Under the pieces are notes generated by a model. The model saw only the letters and a list, made by a program, of their open reading frames with translations, was not told the DNA's origin and did no database searches. Below are positions 1-8,111 of a stretch of 64,000 bases of DNA, in pieces; the first letter of the stretch is position 1, and every line of letters begins with the position of its first letter. This stretch comes from a bacterium (lineage in GTDB: Bacteria; Bacillota; Clostridia; Lachnospirales; Lachnospiraceae). The DNA lies in NCBI GenBank assembly GCA_023664305.1, contig JAMPFT010000001.1:166400-230399 (forward strand). The letters run 5' to 3'. The position numbers and the translations under genes are program-made.

Positions 1-938
1 TTTTTCGTCTGAGGCACAAAGCAGGGTTCCCGCATCAGGCCTTCCAGCTCTCTGAGCGGTATGTCCCGCTCGTCCACCGTCCCGTGAAACCGCAGGGCAT
101 CCTTTAAATGAAGGATACCGACGATATGGTCGATATTTTCCTCATAAACGGGATAACGGCTGTTTTTGCCGTCCAGCATGAAGGCAATGGCATCTTTTAA
201 GGACGTGTCCGCATCGATGGCCACTACATTTTTCCGATGGGTCATGATATCCTGCGCTTCCTTGTCCCCAAACTCAAATATGTTGGAGATCATCTCGGCC
301 TCGCTGGCCTGAATCAGACCCTGCTCGTGACCTTCGTTTACCATGCTGATGATCTCTTCCTCCGTCACATCCGTCTCGTCTTCTTTTCCGTTCACACCGA
401 ACAGCCTGAGAATCGCGCCGGTCGTCACCGTCACAAGACCCGTAAAGGGCGAGAGCAGCTTCGTCAGAAAATACACCGGGGTAATACAAAAATAAGCCCA
501 ACGGTCAGGAATCCTTGCCGCCAGCTTCTTTGGGAGCAAAACCCCCAGCGTAAGCGTTATGTACAAGAGCAGCAGCGTGGAAAGCACAGACGCCAAAACC
601 ATAATTACCTCGGCCGGGATCACCTTCAGTTTCAGCTGCTGTTCCGCAATAAACTGCAGTCCGTTCTCAATCGAACGAAGCAGCAGTCCGAAATGTACGG
701 CTCCTATCACCACGTTGATCAGCGTCGTGACCAGCTGAATAACGTTTACAAACTCCGCAGGATTGCCAATCATTTCCTTCATCCTGATCGATTTTCTGTC
801 TTTCTCCTCTTCTGCCCTCCTTTCCACTTCCTTCTCGTTCACCAGACCGAGAGCAGATCCGAAACCGTAAAAGAACAGGTCGATCAATAAGAGAATCATA
901 AAGAAAATAATACTGGCAGTAGGCCCACTGTCGTCCAT
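1..938 (-). CDS. CNNM/CorC-type CBS-domain membrane protein (hemolysin family), 3' end outside window
   Basis: About 312 codons are visible and the gene runs off the left edge. The start ATG at 938 follows AGGAAAGG. The N-terminal part has hydrophobic segments (about residues 9-27, 60-80 and 105-125), as in the DUF21 domain. It is followed by an acidic linker containing TEEEIISMV and then paired CBS motifs; FEFGDKEAQDIMTHR and DGKNSRYPVYEE are typical of the family. The small C-terminal CorC/HlyC domain would lie outside the window. Family members are membrane proteins linked to divalent cation export, and the historical name hemolysin says little about function. The family call is firm; the transported ion is unknown. 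Confidence 0.85.
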   Translation of the reverse strand, partial: MDDSGPTASIIFFMILLLIDLFFYGFGSALGLVNEKEVERRAEEEKDRKSIRMKEMIGNPAEFVNVIQLVTTLINVVIGAVHFGLLLRSIENGLQFIAEQQLKLKVIPAEVIMVLASVLSTLLLLYITLTLGVLLPKKLAARIPDRWAYFCITPVYFLTKLLSPFTGLVTVTTGAILRLFGVNGKEDETDVTEEEIISMVNEGHEQGLIQASEAEMISNIFEFGDKEAQDIMTHRKNVVAIDADTSLKDAIAFMLDGKNSRYPVYEENIDHIVGILHLKDALRFHGTVDERDIPLRELEGLMREPCFVPQTK

Positions 939-999
939 AGTAAATCCTTTCCTCCAAATCTTTCCTGATTCCGCGGCTTTCGCCGCAGTGTTATCCCTA

Positions 1000-1028
1000 A
1001 ATATACCATCTTGTGCGTCATTCGTCAA
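1000..1028 (-). promoter_or_regulatory. Sigma-A promoter for the CBS-domain gene
   Basis: On the minus strand TTGACG (1023-1028) and TATATT (1000-1005) are separated by exactly 17 bases. They lie about 60 bases upstream of the start codon at 938. A small GC hairpin (about 970-987) falls in the resulting 5' leader. Confidence 0.6.
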
Positions 1029-1101
1029 GAACCGCGCTGACTTTTCGGCGGCGGTGGAGTGTGTTTTCCGGGGCACCGCCAGACTTGTTCCTGCGGGGAC
1101 C

Positions 1102-1422
1102 CCGGTAAGCTGTTCCTGTGATGGGACGCCGCCAGCCATCCCGCATCCCGGCTCAGACTCGCTTTCGCTTGAGGCCTGACGTAGCGGGTGCTAAGCTCGA
1201 AAGTACGCCGGTAAGCTGTTCCTGCGATGGGACGCTGCCAGCCGCCGCACATTTCTTCCAGACTTCTTTATCCCGTAAGTATGTTCCTGCGGGGTCGCGC
1301 TCCCAGCCGGATGACGGCGGATGTTCCCGCGAAGACTGTGTGCAGCGCCGGCACTTGGCGGGCGTCCCTCAGGCCGCCTATGTGCCGCTGCGCTGCACCC
1401 TCAAGCGCAAGCGTGTCTGAGC
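1102..1422. repeat. GC-rich non-coding patch with direct and inverted repeats
   Basis: This patch fills most of the 586-base gap 939-1524. Two 36-base direct copies (1102-1137 and 1208-1243) differ at 2 positions. A 23-base segment at 1151-1173 recurs in inverted orientation at 1400-1422 (21 of 23 match). The motif GTTCCTGCGGGG occurs twice more nearby. Open frames cross the patch but their translations only reflect the repeats, have no ribosome binding site and resemble no protein family, so I treat it as non-coding. The remainder, 1440-1524, is C/T-rich with nothing recognisable. Confidence 0.6.
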
Positions 1423-1524
1423 GGGAATATCCGCCGGCATCCGGCGTCACTTGCACACCCCCAATTGATAACCTCCACCCACCTCCCTTCCCACATCCCT
1501 TCCAGCATCCCGCGCCGCCCCATC

Positions 1525-1866
1525 TTATGTATTCAGCTCCAAACTGATCATCAGGGCGCGGTTCACCTTCTGCATGATATCCCCGTCCAAGTGGCACACT
1601 TTCCCTTTCAGCCTCTTTTTATCCACTGTCCTGAGCTGCTCCAAAAGCACCACGGAATCCTTATCCATATCATACAGGGCGGCGTTCAGTTCAATATGGG
1701 TAGGCAGCTTCGCCTTGTTCATCTTAGAGGTGATTGCGGCGCAGATGACCGTCGGACTGTGTTTGTTTCCCATGTCATTCTGAACGATCAGAACCGGCCT
1801 GATGCCTCCCTGTTCCGAACCGATCACCGGTCTCAAGTCTGCGTAATATACATCTCCTCGTCTCAT
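1525..1866 (-). CDS. mazF: MazF/NdoA (PemK-family) endoribonuclease toxin
   Basis: This 113-residue protein has the family length. It starts [11 protein letters not shown] and continues with [16 protein letters not shown], the MazF/PemK signature, where the Arg and downstream Thr (residues about 25 and 48) form the active site in known members. ATG at 1866 follows GGAGGGAAA. The toxin cleaves mRNA at short motifs. It lies 57 bases downstream of alr, as in Bacillus (alr-ndoAI-ndoA), but no room is left for a MazE/NdoAI antitoxin gene between alr and this gene, and none is seen downstream. Expression is probably tied to nnr-alr. Confidence 0.9.
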   Translation of the reverse strand: MRRGDVYYADLRPVIGSEQGGIRPVLIVQNDMGNKHSPTVICAAITSKMNKAKLPTHIELNAALYDMDKDSVVLLEQLRTVDKKRLKGKVCHLDGDIMQKVNRALMISLELNT

Positions 1867-1923
1867 TTTCCCTCCAGATAGTTCATAATGTTTCTGGAAA
1901 AAGTATTACCGCTTTCTCTGCGT

Positions 1924-3102
1924 CTATTCACTGCAGTTTACAACTTCACCCCTTTTTGTATATACTCTCGGAAGCCTTCTGCTCAGATCGCAGATCAGTT
2001 CATAGTTGAATCTTCCCGAAAGCCCGCCCAGGGCTTCCGCGCTGATACATTCCTTCCCGTCCGCGCCGAGAAGCACCACCTCGTCATCCTGCTCCGCGTC
2101 CGGTATTTTCGACACGTCCACCATAAACTGATCCATACACACTCTTCCCAGAATCGGCGCGCGCTCCCCCCGAATCAAAACATATCCCTTCCCGGAAAGG
2201 CTCCTGGGATATCCGTCCCCGTACCCCAGCGGAACCGTGGCGACCCGCATATCCTCCGCCGCCGTAAAGGTTCCCCCGTAGCTGACGGACTGTCCCGCGG
2301 GAACCGTCTTAATATAAACAATCCGGCTGTGAAGCGACATTGCGGGGGAAAGCTCCACTGCCGTCCGATCTACCTCCTCGGAGGGGTACAGCCCGTACAT
2401 GGCGATCCCCGCGCGCACCAGATCAAGCCGGGACCGGGGCATCTCCAGAATCGCCGCGCTGTTGGCGCAGTGCTTCAGCGGGATCCGGCAATGCAAACGC
2501 TCCTGCGCCGTTTCCGTGAAGCGCAAAAAGAGAGCAAGCTGTCTTTCTGCGTCCGTCTTGTCCGCCTCGTCCGCTCTTGCAAAATGGGTAAAAATACCCT
2601 CTATCTCAATTCCCCGGCGCGCCTTAAGCTCCGACAGGAAATCGAGGCCGCTCTCATCCGGCGTAATGCCGATACGGTTCATTCCCGTGTCAATCTTCAC
2701 ATGCACTTTGGCAGATTTCCCGGCTTTTTCTGCCGCTTCCTCCAAAAGCTTCCCGGAATCCCGGCGGAAGACCGTGATCCGCACATCCTCCCGGATCAGC
2801 TGCTCATAACAGTAGGGAAAGCTGTAACCCAGAATTAGAAGGGGTTTTCGGATTCCCGCGCGCCGCAGCGTCAGGGCCTCTTCTGCCGTTGCAGTGGCAT
2901 ATCCCCACATAAAATCCAGTTTTTCCAGTTCCTGCGCCACAGGGATGCTGCCGTGCCCGTAACCGTCCGCCTTGACGACGCCCACGATCTCGGTTCCGCT
3001 TCCGATGTGATCCCTCATTCTGCACAGGTTGCCGACGATGGCGTCCAGGTTTATCCTGGCGTATCCTCTGTTGCAATACTCAGGTATTCCATGTAAATCC
3101 AT
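1924..3102 (-). CDS. alr: Alanine racemase
   Basis: This 392-residue PLP enzyme interconverts L- and D-alanine for peptidoglycan. The PLP lysine is K44 in VVKADGYGHG, and the catalytic tyrosine is Y275 in QSVSYGGTF. The C-terminal part contains RVCMDQFMVDV, also typical. ATG at 3102 is preceded by GGAGGAG, and the gene starts 23 bases inside the 3' end of nnr, so the two are translationally linked. The arrangement nnr-alr-mazF is common in Firmicutes. Confidence 0.97.
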   Translation of the reverse strand: MDLHGIPEYCNRGYARINLDAIVGNLCRMRDHIGSGTEIVGVVKADGYGHGSIPVAQELEKLDFMWGYATATAEEALTLRRAGIRKPLLILGYSFPYCYEQLIREDVRITVFRRDSGKLLEEAAEKAGKSAKVHVKIDTGMNRIGITPDESGLDFLSELKARRGIEIEGIFTHFARADEADKTDAERQLALFLRFTETAQERLHCRIPLKHCANSAAILEMPRSRLDLVRAGIAMYGLYPSEEVDRTAVELSPAMSLHSRIVYIKTVPAGQSVSYGGTFTAAEDMRVATVPLGYGDGYPRSLSGKGYVLIRGERAPILGRVCMDQFMVDVSKIPDAEQDDEVVLLGADGKECISAEALGGLSGRFNYELICDLSRRLPRVYTKRGEVVNCSE

Positions 3103-4657
3103 TGTTTCTCTCCTCCCCGGGACAAGACAGGCCTTCGGACATTTTTCCCTTTCCTTTTAATTCATCCGCCGCAAAAAACCCGAAAGGCCTCACAAGATCT
3201 CCCGCCATGCAGGCATGCTCCCCGATTTCCGCAGATACCGCGTCCCCGATTTTCCCGTGGATATAGGCCCCCGCGCAGGCCGCCGGACCGGCCTTCATTC
3301 CCTGGGCCATAAGTCCCGCAATCATACCGGCCAGCACGTCGCCGCTGCCTGCCGTGGCCAGCCCGCTGTTGCCGCTGAGATTGACGCAGACCGGGCCTTG
3401 CGGCTTGCAGATAAAGGTTCTGGCGTCCTTTGCCGCCACGACAGCCTGAAGCTCCATGGCCAGTTTACTGCCGCAGCCCGCAACATCTTCCTTCACTTCC
3501 CGGATACTCTTCCCTGCAAGCCTTGCCAACTCCCCTACATGGGGCGTCAGCACAATTTCCCTGCCCTGCCGTCCTCCGGCTGCCAAAAGCTCCCGCAGTC
3601 TTCTGTGGGATGCCGCCAGATTCAGTCCGTCCGCGTCAAGAAGCAGCGGAAGGCTGCTCTCCTTCAGTATCTTTTTTAACATTCTCGCCGCAAACTCGCT
3701 CTTTCCCAGGCCGGGGCCTGCTGCAATCACATCCGCCCATTTCATCCCGTCTTCCAGATCCGCCTCCGTCCCGATCAATGCCTCGGGGACGGCCTGCTGC
3801 AGGATCACCCGGTTTTCTCCGGGCGTGATCACCTTTACCATTCCGGCTCCCATGCGGTAGGCCGCCCGCGCCGCCAAAACCGCCGCGCCCGCCATATTGA
3901 CGCTGCCCGCTGCCAGCAGTACCTTGCCGAAGGTTCCTTTGTTTCCCAGCCGGTCTCTCACGGGCAGAAGCGCCTGCACGCTCCCGTCCAGCGCGTACAT
4001 TCCGGGCTCCCGTCCGTCAAGGCAGGACCCTGATATACCGATATCGGCCACAGTAATCTTGCCTGCCTGTTCGCAGCCCGGGTAAAGAACCAGCCCCCGC
4101 TTGCAGAAGCCAAACGACACGGTTTCATCGGCCTTCACCGCCGTTCCCAGGATCCGGCCCGTATCCGAATCGACGCCGCTGGGCAGATCAAGGGAAAACT
4201 TCCTGCCGTCCAGCCTGTTGAAGATCTCCACAGCCTCCGCGAAGACGCCGGTAATCTCCCGGGACAGTCCGACTCCAAACAAAGCATCGACTAAAATAGT
4301 ATATTCATCCCGCTTCGGTTTGGTGCTGAAACACACAAGATAACAGTTTACGATATTTCTTTGAAGTCTCCACAGCTCCGAGCATTTTTCCTCATCCCCA
4401 ACAAACCATATTTCCGCCTGCCATCCGTCGTCCGCAAGGAGCCTCGCCAAAGCCAGTCCGTCGCCGCCGTTGTTCCCGGCCCCGGCCATAACCAGAACCC
4501 GCTTCCCCGTCACACGCTCTGACCCGCAGTATTCGCGGATCCGGTCCCTGACCGAAAGCGCCGCCCTCTCCATGAGCACCGCGGCAGGCATTCCCGCCTT
4601 TTCGATCATATAACGCTCACAGCTTCTCATTTCCTCCGCCGTCACCAGATACTGCAT
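3080..4657 (-). CDS. nnr: Bifunctional NAD(P)H-hydrate epimerase / ADP-dependent dehydratase
   Basis: This 525-residue fusion repairs damaged NAD(P)H hydrates. The N-terminal epimerase (YjeF_N) half has AGNNGGDGLALARLL near residue 60. The C-terminal ribokinase-like dehydratase half has TPHVGELARL and the phosphate-binding GSGDVLAGMIAGL. A TTG in frame at 4672 is possible, but GGAGG lies 6 bases before ATG 4657, so the shorter start is chosen. The gene begins only about 30 bases after a hairpin with a T tract, leaving no clear room for its own promoter, so it may depend on read-through from the rex unit. It overlaps alr by 23 bases. Confidence 0.93.
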   Translation of the reverse strand: MQYLVTAEEMRSCERYMIEKAGMPAAVLMERAALSVRDRIREYCGSERVTGKRVLVMAGAGNNGGDGLALARLLADDGWQAEIWFVGDEEKCSELWRLQRNIVNCYLVCFSTKPKRDEYTILVDALFGVGLSREITGVFAEAVEIFNRLDGRKFSLDLPSGVDSDTGRILGTAVKADETVSFGFCKRGLVLYPGCEQAGKITVADIGISGSCLDGREPGMYALDGSVQALLPVRDRLGNKGTFGKVLLAAGSVNMAGAAVLAARAAYRMGAGMVKVITPGENRVILQQAVPEALIGTEADLEDGMKWADVIAAGPGLGKSEFAARMLKKILKESSLPLLLDADGLNLAASHRRLRELLAAGGRQGREIVLTPHVGELARLAGKSIREVKEDVAGCGSKLAMELQAVVAAKDARTFICKPQGPVCVNLSGNSGLATAGSGDVLAGMIAGLMAQGMKAGPAACAGAYIHGKIGDAVSAEIGEHACMAGDLVRPFGFFAADELKGKGKMSEGLSCPGEERNNGFTWNT

Positions 4658-4686
4658 CCCATACCTCCGCAAACTGCCCTTATGTT

Positions 4687-4718
4687 AAAAGGACCGATGC
4701 AGCTTCCCGCACCGGTCA
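4687..4718 (-). terminator. Hairpin terminator after the rex / coiled-coil operon
   Basis: On the minus strand GACCGGTG pairs with a CATCGGTC arm, followed at once by TTTT. It sits just after the stop of the coiled-coil gene and about 30 bases before the nnr start codon. Confidence 0.7.
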
Positions 4719-4726
4719 GACATATC

Positions 4727-5365
4727 CTATTCCTGCTTTTTCGGTTTCTCCCCGGGTGTCGCCGGTTCCTGTTCCTCCGGCTCATACTTCATATCAAAAA
4801 GCTCCACTACTTCCGCGCCGAACACGTCATGCAGATAGGAATAGATTTCATGATTTTTCCGCTCCAGCTCCTGCTTTTTTACCAGCTTTTTTTTGAGTTC
4901 AATACGGATTTTCGTCACCCATTCCGCTATTTCCCCGATCTGCTCCGAGTTCTCCTGCATGACGTTATAGCAGCACTCCATGGTGGCAAGCATCAGACTG
5001 GAATTGAGCCTCTCGATCTCGCCCGGCAGCTCCAGTCCCTCGTCCCGGTATTCCGCAAGGCGCTGGTTGCATTCCTCCACAATCTTTTTTCTCTGCTCCA
5101 GCTCCTTTGCCAATTCCCTGCTGCCGCTTTTCTCCGCCTCATCGGCGATGACGACGATCTCCGTCATCAGCTTCTTTTTCAGTTTTTTGATCTTGGCCGT
5201 CTCGGTATTCAGCTTCCCCTGCCTCTTCAGCAGTTCGTTCAGCTGTTCCTGCACATCCGCAAACTCCGCCCTCTTCTCCTCGTCCAGCAGGCGATACCAC
5301 TTGCCGTCCAGCGTCAGAATCGGGATTTTCTTGTCCTTCAGCGCTTCCGAAAACTGTTCCTTCAT
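4727..5365 (-). CDS. Coiled-coil protein of unknown function, rex operon
   Basis: This is a 212-residue, very charged protein I cannot assign. Long Lys/Glu-rich heptad stretches (about residues 25-130) suggest coiled coil. The N-terminal 35 residues include IPILTLDGKWYRLL, and the tail is Pro/Glu/Lys-rich. There is no signal peptide or membrane span. ATG at 5365 follows GGGAGG and overlaps the rex stop by four bases, so it is co-transcribed and coupled to rex. A link to redox control is only suggested by position. Confidence 0.8.
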   Translation of the reverse strand: MKEQFSEALKDKKIPILTLDGKWYRLLDEEKRAEFADVQEQLNELLKRQGKLNTETAKIKKLKKKLMTEIVVIADEAEKSGSRELAKELEQRKKIVEECNQRLAEYRDEGLELPGEIERLNSSLMLATMECCYNVMQENSEQIGEIAEWVTKIRIELKKKLVKKQELERKNHEIYSYLHDVFGAEVVELFDMKYEPEEQEPATPGEKPKKQE

Positions 5366-6024
5366 ACGCGCCTCCCATCCTGCAGCCCCTGCTCCTTCAT
5401 ATAACGGTTAATATTGTACGAAAGCTTCATGAGACTGTCGGAAAGATGCACATTCTCTACCTGTATTCCGGCTGGCACGTTCAAATCCACATGGGCGAAA
5501 TTCCATATAGCGCGAATCCCGTATCTTACCAGCTCTTCGGCTACGCCGAGGGCTTCCATCTTCGGGATCGTCAGCACGGCGATATCGATCTCGTTCTCCC
5601 GCACAAAGCGCTCCAGCATCTCCATGGGAAGAACCTGTACTCCTCTGACCTCTTTCCCTACAAGCTCCGGATTTTTATCGAACATGCCCCTGAAAAGAAA
5701 ACCTCTCTTCTCAAAATTCATATAGTTGCCCAGCGCCCGGCCCAGATTTCCCGCGCCGATAATAATAAAATTGTGCTGATGGTCAAGCCCTAATATCTTT
5801 CCGATCTCCGTGTAAAGATACTCGACGTTGTAGCCGTATCCCTGCTGTCCGAAGCCTCCGAAGTTGTTAAAATCCTGACGGATCTGGGAGGCCGTAACCT
5901 TCATCAGTCCGCTCAGATCCTGCGACGATATTCTCTCGACCCCTTCATCCCTCAGTTCTCCCAAATATCTGAAATATCTCGGCAGCCGTCCGATAACGGC
6001 CTGTGAAATTTCCTTTTCCTCCAC
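5362..6024 (-). CDS. rex: Redox-sensing transcriptional repressor Rex
   Basis: This 220-residue protein has the usual Rex length. The N-terminal winged helix (about residues 1-80) includes SQIRQDFNNFGGFGQQGYGY, and the Rossmann NADH-binding domain has IGAGNLGRALGNY near residue 95. The family reads the NADH/NAD ratio and represses fermentation genes when NADH is low. The start is GTG, with GAGG 9 bases upstream. Fermentative targets in this window could include rnf or icd, but I found no full TTGTTAANNNNTTAACAA site. Confidence 0.95.
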   Translation of the reverse strand: MEEKEISQAVIGRLPRYFRYLGELRDEGVERISSQDLSGLMKVTASQIRQDFNNFGGFGQQGYGYNVEYLYTEIGKILGLDHQHNFIIIGAGNLGRALGNYMNFEKRGFLFRGMFDKNPELVGKEVRGVQVLPMEMLERFVRENEIDIAVLTIPKMEALGVAEELVRYGIRAIWNFAHVDLNVPAGIQVENVHLSDSLMKLSYNINRYMKEQGLQDGRRV

Positions 6025-6072
6025 TGTCTGCTTCCTCGCTTACCCGGCCCTTCTCCGGCTTTTCCTAAAGTT

Positions 6073-6101
6073 ATCATAACAAGGCGCCCAAATAATGTCA
6101 A
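6073..6101 (-). promoter_or_regulatory. Promoter of rex
   Basis: The minus strand carries TTGACA (6096-6101), a 17-base spacer and TATGAT (6073-6078), about 50 bases before the rex start. The -10 lies inside a quasi-palindrome GTTATGATAAC, which resembles half of a Rex operator; autoregulation is possible but not shown. Confidence 0.75.
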
Positions 6102-6116
6102 GATTCGCGGAAAAGC

Positions 6117-7325
6117 TTAAAGCATTTCCTCCAGCGTCTTCCGGATGGCCCGGATAAAATCCAGACTGTTCAAAATCACAGGAGACTCGCAGGTGGAGAT
6201 CAGGGAAAGACTCTTCGTCATCTTTCCGTCCTCCACGGTTTTGACGCAGGCCTTCTCCAGAGTATCCGCAAACTGCTTAAGCCGCGTATTGCCGTCCAGC
6301 TCTCCCCGCTTTCTCAAAGCCCCGGTCCAGGCAAAAACGGTCGCGATGGAGTTTGTGGACGTCTCCTCCCCTTTCAGATGCTTATAATAATGACGCTGCA
6401 CGGTGCCGTGAGCCGCCTCGTACTCATAAGCCCCGCCGGGGGATACCAGCACGGAGGTCATCATGGAAAGATCCCCGTATGCCGTAGCCACCATGTCTGA
6501 CATCACATCCCCGTCATAGTTCTTGCAGGCCCAGATAAAGCCGCCCTCCGAACGGATTACCCTGGCCACCGCGTCGTCGATCAGGGTATAGAAATATTCG
6601 ATGCCCAGCTCCTCAAACTTTTTCCGAAATTCCTTTTCATAGATCTCCTGGAAAATATCCTTAAAGGTATGGTCATACTTTTTGGAAATCGTATCCTTGG
6701 TCGCAAACCACAGATCCTGCTTCGTATCTACAGCATATCCAAAACATGCCCTTGCAAAGCTGGAAATGGATTTTTCCGTGTTGTGGATCCCCTGCAGGAT
6801 ACCCGGGCCGTCAAATTCATGGATCAGTTCCTTTGTCTGCGTGCCGTCCGCCGCGGTAAATACCAGCTCCGCCTTTCCCGCGCCGGGGACACGGATCTCC
6901 GCATTTTTGTATACGTCGCCGTAGGCATGCCGGGCTATCGTAATCGGTTTTTTCCAGTTTTTCACATAGGGAACAATCCCCCGGACCAGAATAGGCGCGC
7001 GGAACACCGTTCCGTCCAAAACGGCTCGGATTGTTCCGTTCGGACTTTTCCACATTTCTTTCAGGTTATACTCCTTCATTCTCGCGCTGTTCGGCGTGAT
7101 GGTAGCGCACTTCACCGCCACGCCGTATTTCAACGTCGCGTATGCGGAATCCAATGTCACCTGATCGTCCGTTGCGTTTCTGTTCTCCAGTCCCAGGTCA
7201 TAATATTCCGTTTTCAGATCGATGTAGGGGAGCAGCAGCTCCTCCTTAATCATCTGCCAGAGGATTCTCGTCATCTCATCCCCGTCCATCTCCACAAGAG
7301 GAGTCGTCATCTCAATCCTATCCAT
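6117..7325 (-). CDS. icd: Isocitrate dehydrogenase (NADP-dependent type)
   Basis: This 402-residue enzyme oxidatively decarboxylates isocitrate to 2-oxoglutarate. It belongs to the homodimeric subfamily with [13 protein letters not shown] at the start, [18 protein letters not shown] in the substrate loop, and [13 protein letters not shown] for metal binding. ATG 7325 is chosen because AAGGAGAG precedes it; it also overlaps the gntR stop, indicating coupling. With the upstream Re-citrate synthase-like gene it supplies two of the three steps to 2-oxoglutarate; aconitase is not in the window. Confidence 0.95.
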   Translation of the reverse strand: MDRIEMTTPLVEMDGDEMTRILWQMIKEELLLPYIDLKTEYYDLGLENRNATDDQVTLDSAYATLKYGVAVKCATITPNSARMKEYNLKEMWKSPNGTIRAVLDGTVFRAPILVRGIVPYVKNWKKPITIARHAYGDVYKNAEIRVPGAGKAELVFTAADGTQTKELIHEFDGPGILQGIHNTEKSISSFARACFGYAVDTKQDLWFATKDTISKKYDHTFKDIFQEIYEKEFRKKFEELGIEYFYTLIDDAVARVIRSEGGFIWACKNYDGDVMSDMVATAYGDLSMMTSVLVSPGGAYEYEAAHGTVQRHYYKHLKGEETSTNSIATVFAWTGALRKRGELDGNTRLKQFADTLEKACVKTVEDGKMTKSLSLISTCESPVILNSLDFIRAIRKTLEEML

Positions 7326-8019
7326 AGATTCTCTCCTTTTCATAAGCTTCATGCAGACCGTTCTTTACCATGTTTTCGTATGCGTTGATCATGTGCTGAT
7401 GGGCCAGCTCCTCAGCGAGCCCGGCGTCCTTTGCCCGGATCGCCTCCATAATCTTTTTATGCTCCTCGTTGGACTTCGGCCCCCTGTTGACATTTGACAG
7501 GGTCTTTTTTCTCACCCTGAGAACATACTGGTGCAGATCCTTCAGCTGATGCTCCAGGATCTTACTGTTACAGGCCTCGTACATGATCTCATGAAAACGG
7601 TTATCCAGCTCCGCCAGCTGCTCCAGATGCCCCTTCGCCGCATGAAATTCCGCCAGATAGACATTTTCCTCCATCTCCTCCATCTGCTCCTTCGAGATGT
7701 GCTCCGTGGCCCAGCGGGCGCACAACCCCTCCAGCTTTGAGCGAATCATGTAAATATCCTTTACGTCCTTTTCGGTGATGCCCGTGACATAAGCGCCCTT
7801 ATTCGGTATGATCTGAATCAGGCCCTCCAGCTCCAGCTGCCTGAACGCCTCCCTGACCGGCGTGCGGCTGACTCCCATCTCATCCCCGATGGCCGTCTCC
7901 TTCAGCTCCTCATGCTCCTCATATCTCCCGCTTAAGATATCCTCCCTCAGCTTATGGAAAACCCGCCCCCGCAGAGAATATTTATCCGTCACTTCCTGCT
8001 TTACATCATAACTGCTCAT
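7318..8019 (-). CDS. GntR-family (FCD/FadR subgroup) transcriptional regulator
   Basis: This 233-residue protein has an N-terminal winged helix (about residues 15-80) with the GntR signature [21 protein letters not shown] and an all-helical FCD ligand domain containing [15 protein letters not shown] and [15 protein letters not shown] 8019 follows AGGAAATG; an in-frame ATG at 8160 would overlap the upstream gene and lacks a site. It lies between the citrate-synthase-like gene and icd in one operon, so it most likely controls that operon through the palindrome at 9578-9615. The ligand is unknown; a carboxylate such as citrate or 2-oxoglutarate is a guess. Confidence 0.92.
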   Translation of the reverse strand: MSSYDVKQEVTDKYSLRGRVFHKLREDILSGRYEEHEELKETAIGDEMGVSRTPVREAFRQLELEGLIQIIPNKGAYVTGITEKDVKDIYMIRSKLEGLCARWATEHISKEQMEEMEENVYLAEFHAAKGHLEQLAELDNRFHEIMYEACNSKILEHQLKDLHQYVLRVRKKTLSNVNRGPKSNEEHKKIMEAIRAKDAGLAEELAHQHMINAYENMVKNGLHEAYEKERIYG

Positions 8020-8111
8020 TTCATTTCCTGTCCACGCGCTGCGAAACGCGCTCGGATCAACGGCTGAATACGCATTTTTATCCAGCCCTCCTGTTTGAAC
8101 GGTCCCGTGCT

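Noticed and set aside
1268-1597. 109-codon frame on the minus strand in the repeat patch
   Set aside because: No ribosome binding site; the translation reflects repeats, and it overlaps the 3' end of mazF in another frame.
5362-6116. Full Rex operator before rex
   Set aside because: Only a GTTATGATAAC quasi-palindrome is present; it does not match the TTGTTAANNNNTTAACAA consensus well enough to call.
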